Assembly (NCBI GenBank): GCA_016200005.1
Contig: JACQFP010000063.1
Span: 62,001-126,000, forward strand
Source: Verrucomicrobiota bacterium
GTDB lineage: Bacteria; Verrucomicrobiota; Verrucomicrobiia; Limisphaerales; PALSA-1396
DNA length: 64,000 bases
Direction of reading: 5' to 3'
Shown one piece after another: positions 26,255 through 33,827 of the stretch. The position numbers were made by a program, and so were the translations under genes. Positions within the stretch are counted from its first letter, which is position 1, and the number at the start of each line of letters is the position of its first letter. The notes below the pieces were generated by a model. The model did no database searches. It saw only the letters and a list, made by a program, of their open reading frames with translations, and had not been told where the DNA came from.

Positions 26255-26398
26255 GGGAGCGCAGCCGCCCCGGCTGCGGTTCGACGCGCCCTCGCGTCGA
26301 ACACTTCGTCGTGCAACCGAATCGCTTCACGCTGCGCAACGGCATGATGCCAACGACGAGGGCGTCGTTGGCTGCGCCCGAGGGCGGGCGCGCTCCCC
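26255..26398. repeat. 144-bp palindromic repeat, copy 2 (GGGAGC...GCTCCC family)
   Basis: The ends and internal hairpins match copy 1 at 24257, with TTCGACGCG/CGCGTCGAA in place of TTCGGCGCG/CGCGCCGAA (compensating change). It lies between the FG-GAP gene start and the DUF1501 gene end. The conserved 3' half (GCCAACGACGAGGGCGTCGT onwards) is almost identical to copy 1. Confidence 0.85.
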
Positions 26399-26415
26399 AT
26401 TCCACCGAATCGCTA

Positions 26416-27861
26416 CTATGCCAGCAGCTTCGTCACGATTTCACCGCTCACGTCGGTGAGGCGGAAGTCGCGGCCCTGGAAACGGAACGTCAGCTTTTTG
26501 TGGTCGATGCCGAGGCAATGCAGAAACGTCGCGTGGAAATCGTGAACGTGGACCGGGTCTTCCACGATGTTGTAACCGAAGTCGTCCGTCTTGCCGAGCG
26601 TGATGCCGCCTTTGATGCCGCCGCCCGCCATCCAGATACTGAAGCAACGCGGATGATGGTCGCGTCCGAAACTGGTCTTGGTGATTTCGCCCTGGCTGTA
26701 GCTGGTGCGGCCAAATTCGCCGCCCCAAATAACCAAGGTGTCCTCCAGCAGTCCGCGTTGTTTCAAATCAATGATCAACGCCGCCGAAGCCTGGTCGGTC
26801 AGTTTGGTCTGGCGCGTGATCTCGGCCGGCAGGTTGCCGTGATGGTCCCAGTCCCGATGGACGAGTTGAATGAAGCGGACGTCGCGCTCAGCCAGTCGCC
26901 GGGCGAGCAGGCAGTTGTTGGCGAAGGATGCCTTGCCCGGCTCCGCGCCGTAGAGGTCGAGCACTTCCTTCGGCTCTTTGGAAATGTCCATCAAGTCCGG
27001 CACGCTGGTCTGCATGCGATAAGCCATTTCATAGGCCTCGATGCGCGTGGCGATTTCCGGATCGCCCAGCTCGCCCAGCTCCATGCGGTTCAACTCTTGG
27101 ACGCCATCGAGCAACTGCCGCCGCGTCTGCGCGCTGATGCCTTTGGGGTTGGTCACGTAGAGGACGGGATCGCCCACGCCGCGGAATTGCACGCCCTGAT
27201 GGTTGCTCGGCAGGAATCCGCTGCCCCAATAACGCGCCTGCAACGGCTGGCCGCCGCTCCCAGAAACCAGCACCACGTAGGCGGGAATGTTTTTGTTCTC
27301 GCTGCCGAGGCCATAAGAAATCCAGGAGCCCATCGTGGGCCTGCCCGGTTGCTGGTTGCCCGTGGCGAAAAATGTTACTGCCGGATCGTGATTGATCGGC
27401 TCGGTGAACATGGAGCGGATGATGGCAATGTCATCAATGACCTGGGCGGTGTGCGGCAGAATCTCCGACAACTCGCCGCCGGACTTACCGTGTCGCTTGA
27501 ACTCGAACGGCGAGCCGACGCAGAGCAGTTGCTTCTGTCCACTGGTCATGCCGGTGATGCGCTGGCCCATCCGGATTGACGTGGGCAGTTCCGTACCGGT
27601 CAGGTCCTTCAGTTTTGGTTTGTGGTCGAACAGGTCGATGTGCGACGGCGCGCCGGACATGAACAGGTAGATCACGCGCTTGGCCTTGGGCGGGAAATGG
27701 AATGACTTGAGGACACCGTGCGATTGCACCGAGTCCGGCGAAGCGGCGAACAGATTCTCTTTGAGCAACGAGGCCAGCGCGATGGCGCCGACACCCGTGG
27801 CGCCGCGCCGCAGGAATGCGCGGCGAGAAATTGTTTTTTCAAATTCCGGTTGGTAGAACAT
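26416..27861 (-). CDS. DUF1501 family protein (Tat-exported), operon with PSD1 protein
   Basis: 481 aa. A twin-arginine leader (SRRAFLRRGATGVGAIALAS, near residue 12) predicts Tat export with a folded core. The alkaline-phosphatase-fold features of DUF1501 follow: KAKRVIYLFMSGAPSHIDLF, FIQLVHRDWDHHG, LVIWGGEFGRTSYSQG, GRDHHPRCFSIWMAGGGIKG. Family members pair with PSD1 proteins in Planctomycetes and Verrucomicrobia; a sulfatase-like hydrolase role is suspected, not proven. Its start is 3 bases from the PSD1 stop, so the two are one transcript. Confidence 0.9.
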   Translation of the reverse strand: MFYQPEFEKTISRRAFLRRGATGVGAIALASLLKENLFAASPDSVQSHGVLKSFHFPPKAKRVIYLFMSGAPSHIDLFDHKPKLKDLTGTELPTSIRMGQRITGMTSGQKQLLCVGSPFEFKRHGKSGGELSEILPHTAQVIDDIAIIRSMFTEPINHDPAVTFFATGNQQPGRPTMGSWISYGLGSENKNIPAYVVLVSGSGGQPLQARYWGSGFLPSNHQGVQFRGVGDPVLYVTNPKGISAQTRRQLLDGVQELNRMELGELGDPEIATRIEAYEMAYRMQTSVPDLMDISKEPKEVLDLYGAEPGKASFANNCLLARRLAERDVRFIQLVHRDWDHHGNLPAEITRQTKLTDQASAALIIDLKQRGLLEDTLVIWGGEFGRTSYSQGEITKTSFGRDHHPRCFSIWMAGGGIKGGITLGKTDDFGYNIVEDPVHVHDFHATFLHCLGIDHKKLTFRFQGRDFRLTDVSGEIVTKLLA

Positions 27862-27864
27862 AGG

Positions 27865-30800
27865 TCAACCTTTCGTGATCGTTTCGTCCAGATTCAAAAG
27901 AATGTTGCCGATGGCCGTCCACGCGGCCAGTTCGCTCACGTCCAGATCGGTGGGGCGCGGCGATTCACTGACGCTGAGCAGCGCTTCGGCGGCTGCTTTG
28001 TCCTGCCGATAGTTTTGCAATTGCTGCTGATAAATTCTTTCGAGCGCCTCCAGTTCATTTTTCTTGGGCGGTCGTGCCAAGGTGAGACGGAAGGCGTAGG
28101 TCAGACGTTTGGCGACATCGTCGCCGCCATTCTTCATCACGCGTGCCGCCAGACCGCGCGCGGCTTCGACATACACCGGATCGTTCATGAGGATCAACGA
28201 TTGCAGCGGCGTGCTGGTTCGCGGCCGTTGTACGGTACATACTTCGCGGCTGGGCGCATCGAAGGTGACGAAGGCCGGATACGGCATGGCGCGTTTCCAG
28301 TAGGTGTAAAGGCCGCGCCGATACAAGTCTTCGCCCTTGCTTTGAACGTAGGATTGACTGCTGAAACTGTCACCGAAGCCGACCTGTTCCCACAAACCGG
28401 GTGGTTGATACGGACGCACACTCGGTCCGCCAATTTTTCGATTCAAGAGGCCGCTGACCGCCAGCGCGTTGTCGTGAATCATCTCCGCGTCGAGCCGAAA
28501 ACGCGGGCCGCGCGCGTAGAGGCGGTTCTCCGGATCGCGTTCGACAAGTTCCTTGGTGACCTTGGCCGACTGGCGATAGGTGGCGGACATGACCATCATT
28601 TTTTGCATGGCCTTGATGTCCCAGTGCTGCGCGATGAACTCGGTGCCGAGCCAGTCCAACAAATGCGGATGGCTCGGCCATTCGCCTTGCACGCCGAAAT
28701 TATTGCTCGTCTTAACAATGCCGGTGCCGAAGAACATTGCCCAGAGTCGGTTCATTGTGACGCGGCTGGTCAAAGGGTTGTCAGGAGAGACCAGCCATCG
28801 GGCCAGCGCCAGACGGTTGACGGGCGCGCCAGCAGGCAACGGCGGCAGACTGGCGGGCGTGCCGGGCGCAACAAGTTCACCTTTGTTGCGAAAGTCGCCG
28901 CGGACAAGGACGTGCGTTTCGCGCGGCTTCTCCAAGTCCTGCATCACCATCGTGGAGGGGATTGTGGCTTCGAATTTGTTCAGCTCGTCGCGCTTGGCGG
29001 TGAGTTGTTGTTTCAACGTCTGAACTTCCGGCACGAAGGTCTCGCGATAATATTTTGTCAGTTCGGTTTTCTGCGCCTCAGTTCGCTTCTCCGGCACGAG
29101 CGGGAGAATGTTGCGAACGTTGTCCGGCAACGCGGCGAATTCAACCAACCCATCTGACGTGGTGACTGCCAGTCGGAAACGGCCGATGGCGTGTTGCTTG
29201 AAATCCGAATCAAACTTGAGGCGGACTTTCAGCTTCGTTCCTTCCGCGAAACCAAACGGTTGTTTGGCGATAAAGACGGCTTGGTGATCAACTTGATTTG
29301 CCGCTTCATACCCGGCGATGGCCCAGCCTTTGTTCGGCTTTCCTTCCAGCGCGGATTGCACGTTGAAATCTTTTTGATTCACATCGGCCACCGCCGACGC
29401 GAACTGAACCGGATACTTGGTGACCGGATTTTTGTCAGCAGCAAAATAATAGGCATAGTCGGCACCGCCATTGTTGATTTTCAACAACAGTTTGTTTTCA
29501 CCCGCGGCCAGCCGGAGCACCAATTTCTCCTGGTCGGCCGCGACACCACGCGCCACATCGTTCGCCAGCAGCTTGCGACCGTTGAACCAGACCTGAATGC
29601 CGTCGTCGCTGCCCAGCGAAATCATCATCTGTCGGGCGCTCTTGACGATGATCGTGCGATAGAGATACGTCGCGGCGTTCTCGGTGGAACCGAGCGATTG
29701 CACCATGCCGTCTTTCCAGTCCGGCTTATCGACCCACTTCAACTTGCCTTCGTCGTAAGTCTTGGTGAGGTCAATCTCCGCTTCGGAAATGAATGCCTTG
29801 CTGAAAGCTTCCTTCGCAGAGGCGGCTTTGAACGGCCCGAGCACATGCCAGACGCCGAACTCCGGTGACTCTGGACTCGACGAGGACGCCTCGCCGGATG
29901 GCGCGACTTCCGCCTCGGCCTCAAACGCGGTCAACACGAAATTGCCGTTCTCACTGCGGCTGCTTTTGGCGGGGAAGCTTGCGTCGGCCAACGCTTCGAG
30001 CCGGATGCCGGTGATGGCGTCCAGCGGCGTTTTCAAAATGACTTCATAAGTCTCCTTGTCCGGATTGGTACCGCCAGCGAGGACCGATTTGTCGTCGAGC
30101 TTTTTAAGCGTGGCCCCGCCCGCCGAAGTGAACTCCGCGGGATCAACCACCGACCAATCGGTGAGCACCTTCTTGCGGATTTCGTCTTCCCATTTGGCTT
30201 GGGCGAGATCGAGTTCCTTGTGCGGAGTTTCCAATTGCTTTTTCAAGTCGGAATCCAGCACCGCCGCCTTGTCGCGCAGTTCATCCCAGCGAACTTTCTG
30301 TTCGGGCGACGGAACTTTGATGCTCGGTGCGGGATTATCTTTCTGTCCATCGAGTCCTTTTTCCGCGATGGAATTGAAGAACGCGTAAAACTTGTAAAAA
30401 TCCTTTTGAGTGAAGGGATCGTATTTGTGGTCATGACACTCGGTGCAGGCCAGCGTGATGCCCAACCACACGGTGGCGGTGGTGTCCACGCGGCCCACTT
30501 GATACTTGGTGAGATATTCGTCGGGATCGGCACCGCCTTCAAAGTTGACCATTTCATTGCGGTTGAAACCCGTGGCCACCTTCTGATCCATCGTCGCGTT
30601 GGGCAAGAGGTCGCCTGCGAGTTGCTCGATGGTGAACCGATCGAAGGGCATGTTCTCATTGAACGCGCGGATGACCCATTCCCGCCACAACCAGATGTCG
30701 CGATTGTTGTCGATGTGATATCCGTTGGTGTCGGCGTAGCGCGCGAGGTCGAGCCAGAATTCCGCCATGCGTTCGCCGTATTGGGCCGACGCGAGCAAGC

Positions 30801-31476
30801 GATCCACAAGCTTTTCGTAAGCGTCCGGGTTTTTGTTCGACAGAAACGCGTCCACTTCCTCAATCGTGGGCGGCAGACCGGTGAGATCGAATGTCAGCCG
30901 GCGAATCAGGGTCAGTCTGTCGGCCTCGCTGGTGGGTTTGAGCCCTTCCTTTTCAAGTCGTGCCAGAACGAAATGGTCAATGGCATTGCGCGGCCAGGAT
31001 TTATTTTTTACCGCCGGCAACTCCGGTCGCTCAGGCGCGAGGTAGGCCCAGTGCCCTTTCCATTCCGCGCCCTCATCGATCCACTGGCGCAGCAATTCGA
31101 TTTGTGCCTTGGTAAGTGCCTTGCCGAATTTGGGCGGCGGCATGTGGTCGTCTTCATCGGTCGCGGTGATGCGACGGAACAAATCGCTCTGCTTGCTGCT
31201 GCCGGGGACGACGACCAATTTGCCTTTGTCCAGCGTTTTGAACAGACCGTCCTTTTGGTCGAGACGAAGTTTGGCTTTACGCTTGTTCTCGTCGGGACCG
31301 TGGCAGGCGAAGCAGTTTTCAGACAGGATCGGACGAATATCGCGGTTGAAATCGATGGCGGTTTTCTTCCGTGCCGGCTGGGTTGCACCGGAGGCGCTGG
31401 CCGCCAGCAGCGCGAGAATAGCCAACAGCCAAAGCAAACCAAGCCGTTGGCCATTGAGCAGACTGCGGATTTCCAT
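27865..31476 (-). CDS. PSD1 / planctomycete cytochrome c (PSCyt1-DUF1549-DUF1553) protein
   Basis: 1203 aa, exported (leader about 1-30). The heme c motif CFACH (Cys55-Cys58-His59) is in the PSCyt1 domain, followed by DUF1549 (SWPRNAIDHFVLARLE ... EQLAGDLLPNAT). A second Cys-rich site, CTECHDHKYDPF, lies near residue 345. A middle region of about 300 residues resembles a PA14/carbohydrate-binding-like insert (YLYRTIIVKSARQMMISLGS ... GIQVWFNGRKLL). C-terminal DUF1553 (RWLVSPDNPLTSRVTMNRLW ... PRTSTPLQSLILMNDP). A periplasmic redox/glycan-processing role is inferred from the family's usual context; biochemical function is not established. Confidence 0.9.
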   Translation of the reverse strand: MEIRSLLNGQRLGLLWLLAILALLAASASGATQPARKKTAIDFNRDIRPILSENCFACHGPDENKRKAKLRLDQKDGLFKTLDKGKLVVVPGSSKQSDLFRRITATDEDDHMPPPKFGKALTKAQIELLRQWIDEGAEWKGHWAYLAPERPELPAVKNKSWPRNAIDHFVLARLEKEGLKPTSEADRLTLIRRLTFDLTGLPPTIEEVDAFLSNKNPDAYEKLVDRLLASAQYGERMAEFWLDLARYADTNGYHIDNNRDIWLWREWVIRAFNENMPFDRFTIEQLAGDLLPNATMDQKVATGFNRNEMVNFEGGADPDEYLTKYQVGRVDTTATVWLGITLACTECHDHKYDPFTQKDFYKFYAFFNSIAEKGLDGQKDNPAPSIKVPSPEQKVRWDELRDKAAVLDSDLKKQLETPHKELDLAQAKWEDEIRKKVLTDWSVVDPAEFTSAGGATLKKLDDKSVLAGGTNPDKETYEVILKTPLDAITGIRLEALADASFPAKSSRSENGNFVLTAFEAEAEVAPSGEASSSSPESPEFGVWHVLGPFKAASAKEAFSKAFISEAEIDLTKTYDEGKLKWVDKPDWKDGMVQSLGSTENAATYLYRTIIVKSARQMMISLGSDDGIQVWFNGRKLLANDVARGVAADQEKLVLRLAAGENKLLLKINNGGADYAYYFAADKNPVTKYPVQFASAVADVNQKDFNVQSALEGKPNKGWAIAGYEAANQVDHQAVFIAKQPFGFAEGTKLKVRLKFDSDFKQHAIGRFRLAVTTSDGLVEFAALPDNVRNILPLVPEKRTEAQKTELTKYYRETFVPEVQTLKQQLTAKRDELNKFEATIPSTMVMQDLEKPRETHVLVRGDFRNKGELVAPGTPASLPPLPAGAPVNRLALARWLVSPDNPLTSRVTMNRLWAMFFGTGIVKTSNNFGVQGEWPSHPHLLDWLGTEFIAQHWDIKAMQKMMVMSATYRQSAKVTKELVERDPENRLYARGPRFRLDAEMIHDNALAVSGLLNRKIGGPSVRPYQPPGLWEQVGFGDSFSSQSYVQSKGEDLYRRGLYTYWKRAMPYPAFVTFDAPSREVCTVQRPRTSTPLQSLILMNDPVYVEAARGLAARVMKNGGDDVAKRLTYAFRLTLARPPKKNELEALERIYQQQLQNYRQDKAAAEALLSVSESPRPTDLDVSELAAWTAIGNILLNLDETITKG

Positions 31477-31691
31477 ATCACCAGAAATTGTATCTATTTA
31501 TCTGAAACGTGCAAACCTATGTTTTCTTTGGGTTTTGCGTATCTTTCGCCACCCAAGCCGGCCATGGAACCTGGCTGAAGATTTATCAGAACCGAAGGTT
31601 GATTTTGAACTGGGTCTGTGATGTATTGAGCCGTTGACGCGATGAATGGCAACGAAGCCGGTGTCGCGCACGAAGAAATCAAATCAAAATT

Positions 31692-32105
31692 ATGCAAGCG
31701 ATTGCCGAAGAAAGCGCCGTCATTCAAAAAACGAGAGAACTGTGCCAGACCCTGCTGGATCAACCCGACGTTCAATCCATGCGGCAACGGATTGACGCAT
31801 TCGTGGCGGATGATCGCGCCAAGGCACAATACGATGCGTTGATGGTCAAAGGCCAGTCGCTCCAGCAAAAGCAACAACTTGGCACGGCATTGAGCAACGA
31901 CGAGATTGCGGACTTTGAAAAACATCGCGAAGCATTCGTGAACAATCCGGTGGCCAAAGGCTTCCTCGACGCGCAGGAGGAAATGAATCAATTGCAGCAA
32001 TCCCTCGGTCAATATGTCACCAAGACGTTTGAACTGGGTCGCGTGCCTGGCCCGGAGGATTTTGATTCCGGCTCGTGCGGTCACGGTTGCGGGTGTCACC
32101 ATTGA
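31692..32105 (+). CDS. YlbF/YmcA-family protein with Cys/His-rich tail
   Basis: 137 aa, mostly helical. The Com_YlbF-type body (IQKTRELCQTLLDQPDVQSM ... AQYDALMVKGQSLQQKQQLG) is followed by the C-terminal metal-binding tail SGSCGHGCGCHH. In Bacillus, YlbF and YmcA form a complex with YaaT that holds Fe-S clusters and supports RNase Y-dependent mRNA maturation (family knowledge). Here the gene stands alone, so the role is inferred only from the fold. It is not linked to the neighbouring genes. Confidence 0.75.
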   Translation: MQAIAEESAVIQKTRELCQTLLDQPDVQSMRQRIDAFVADDRAKAQYDALMVKGQSLQQKQQLGTALSNDEIADFEKHREAFVNNPVAKGFLDAQEEMNQLQQSLGQYVTKTFELGRVPGPEDFDSGSCGHGCGCHH

Positions 32106-32279
32106 GTAAGAATTGTGATCACCAATTGGCTTCGTTACTAGTGTGGGCGTGGCGCAGGATCAGCCGTTTATTCTGTCTGAAGTGTTCCGTTCGCGTATTG
32201 AAGTAAATTCTCTCTTGAATCTGGGATGAGAAAAATAAAAGGTTTCACGGACTCTAAACAAATCTCAACTCAACAAATT

Positions 32280-32711
32280 ATGAAAAACATTCTCGCAAAC
32301 ATCCTCGCCGTTTCCGCCTTGGTAATCACTTTCACTTTCACCGCATCCGCCGATGATCTGGACAGTCTGAGCGGCAAGTGGTCGTTGAAGAAAAAGAGTC
32401 CTGATGGTCAGACCATCACGCAGTCGATCGAAATCAAGAAGGACAAGTTCACCTTCGAGATCAAGGGCAGCGACGGCAACACCGTGTTATACGCGGAAGG
32501 GAGCATCAAGCTGGAAAAACTGGGCGCGTTCAAGTCGATCAAGTTTTTCAACATCAAGGCCGGCCAATCCGCCTCGCAAACCGAGTCGGTGGATGAAGAG
32601 CGGCTGTCCATTTACCAGCTCGGCGAGGGGACGTGGACCTTGGCGGCAAACTTCGACGCCGTGCGTGATGAAAAGCCGAGCGTTGATGTTTATACCAAGG
32701 CGGGGAATTAA
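32280..32711 (+). CDS. Small exported lipocalin-like protein
   Basis: 143 aa. Signal peptide MKNILANILAVSALVITFTF, cleaved after ASA. The remainder is beta-rich with LDSLSGKWSLKKKSPDGQTI and later FTFEIKGSDGNTV and EGTWTLAANFDAV, suggestive of a lipocalin-type fold, though I cannot assign a family. The start was moved to 32280, the first Met before the signal peptide. Followed by a family A palindromic element in the gap before the epimerase gene. Confidence 0.65.
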   Translation: MKNILANILAVSALVITFTFTASADDLDSLSGKWSLKKKSPDGQTITQSIEIKKDKFTFEIKGSDGNTVLYAEGSIKLEKLGAFKSIKFFNIKAGQSASQTESVDEERLSIYQLGEGTWTLAANFDAVRDEKPSVDVYTKAGN

Positions 32712-32754
32712 AGGCGAATCGTGTCCGGTCGGTGATCGAACCGATGAATTCTTC

Positions 32755-32848
32755 GTAGCAGCCGACGTAAGGAGGCTCTGAATTAAAATTCCGAAATCTG
32801 AAACCCGAGATCCAAAATTGATCAGAGCCTCCCGACGTCGGCTGCTAC
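32755..32848. repeat. Family A palindromic element, copy 3 (intergenic)
   Basis: The arms 32755-32780 and 32823-32848 pair at 24 of 26 positions (GTAGCAGCCGACGT onwards). The centre is a degenerate GAAATCTGAAACCC run. It is the best-preserved palindrome of the four and the only one outside a gene. Confidence 0.85.
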
Positions 32849-32864
32849 GGGATCAACTGGCCGG

Positions 32865-33827
32865 ATGAAACCAACTGTTCTTGTCACCGGCGGCAGCGGA
32901 TTTATCGGCACGTGGGTCATCGCTGAATTGCTGCGACGCGAATGCCGGGTCGTCGTCTATGATCTCACCGACGGCGGGAAGAAGTGGCGACACCTTGTCG
33001 GATCATCGGCAAACGAAGTGACATTCGTGGGCGGTGATATTCTGGATGCAAAAGTGCTGGGCGCGTCGTTTGATGACCATCCGATTACCAATGTCATTCA
33101 TCTCGTCGGCCTGCTCACGCCCGCCTGCCAGCAGGATCCGTATCGCGGTTTTGAAATCAACGTCCTGGGCACGACGCGAATCTTTGAGTTGATCCGCGAA
33201 CGGAAGTCACAGATTCAAGGCGTGGCCTACGCCAGTTCGATTGCGGTTTACGGCAGCGCGGGGAACGATCCAACCAGTGTGGAGAGCGTTTCAGATGGAG
33301 GAAACGCCGCGCTCGAACCGCTCACGTTTTACGGCGCGTTCAAGCGGGCCAACGAATTGATCGCCCGGCAATACTGGTTGCACTTCGGAATCCCATCCGT
33401 GGGACTGCGTCCGCCGCTGGTGTATGGCTGGGGACGCGAGACGGGTTTGACGGCCGGGCCGACGCTGGCCGCGCGCGCCGTTGCCACTGGCGAACCTTTT
33501 GCGGTCAGCTTTTGCGGCCCGGCTAATTTCGGATACGTGGAGGATTCGGCGTGTGCTTTTGTGCGCGCGGCTTTGGAAATCAAGCAAGGCGCTCATACCG
33601 TGGATGTGCCGGGCGAAGTTTCCACGGTGGAAGAAATTGTCAGCTTGTTGAAGCGTATTGAACCGAGTGCTGCCTCCCGCCTTTCCATCGCCGGTCCACC
33701 GTTGCCATATCCAGCAACTCCGAGTCATCATGGCATCGAAAAATTGTTTCCAGATTGGCGAACCACTTCGCTGGAATACGGCTTCCGGCGCACGATTGAT
33801 CTCTATCGGAAGAATCAGGCAGGCTGA
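32865..33827 (+). CDS. NAD-dependent epimerase/dehydratase (extended SDR)
   Basis: 320 aa. N-terminal Rossmann motif VLVTGGSGFIG (residues 5-15), the catalytic pair in YGAFKRANE (Tyr-x3-Lys) with upstream Ser in VAYASSIAVYG, and the substrate loop RPPLVYG. A nucleotide-sugar or similar substrate is likely. The stop overlaps the convergent dehydrogenase gene by 13 bases. The gene follows the family A repeat. No pathway partners are near, so the substrate is left open. Confidence 0.85.
   Translation: MKPTVLVTGGSGFIGTWVIAELLRRECRVVVYDLTDGGKKWRHLVGSSANEVTFVGGDILDAKVLGASFDDHPITNVIHLVGLLTPACQQDPYRGFEINVLGTTRIFELIRERKSQIQGVAYASSIAVYGSAGNDPTSVESVSDGGNAALEPLTFYGAFKRANELIARQYWLHFGIPSVGLRPPLVYGWGRETGLTAGPTLAARAVATGEPFAVSFCGPANFGYVEDSACAFVRAALEIKQGAHTVDVPGEVSTVEEIVSLLKRIEPSAASRLSIAGPPLPYPATPSHHGIEKLFPDWRTTSLEYGFRRTIDLYRKNQAG

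Noticed and set aside
24257-26398. Insertion sequence or composite transposon bounded by the 143-bp repeats
   Set aside because: No transposase between them, and the copies are in direct orientation and resemble dispersed intergenic palindromes.
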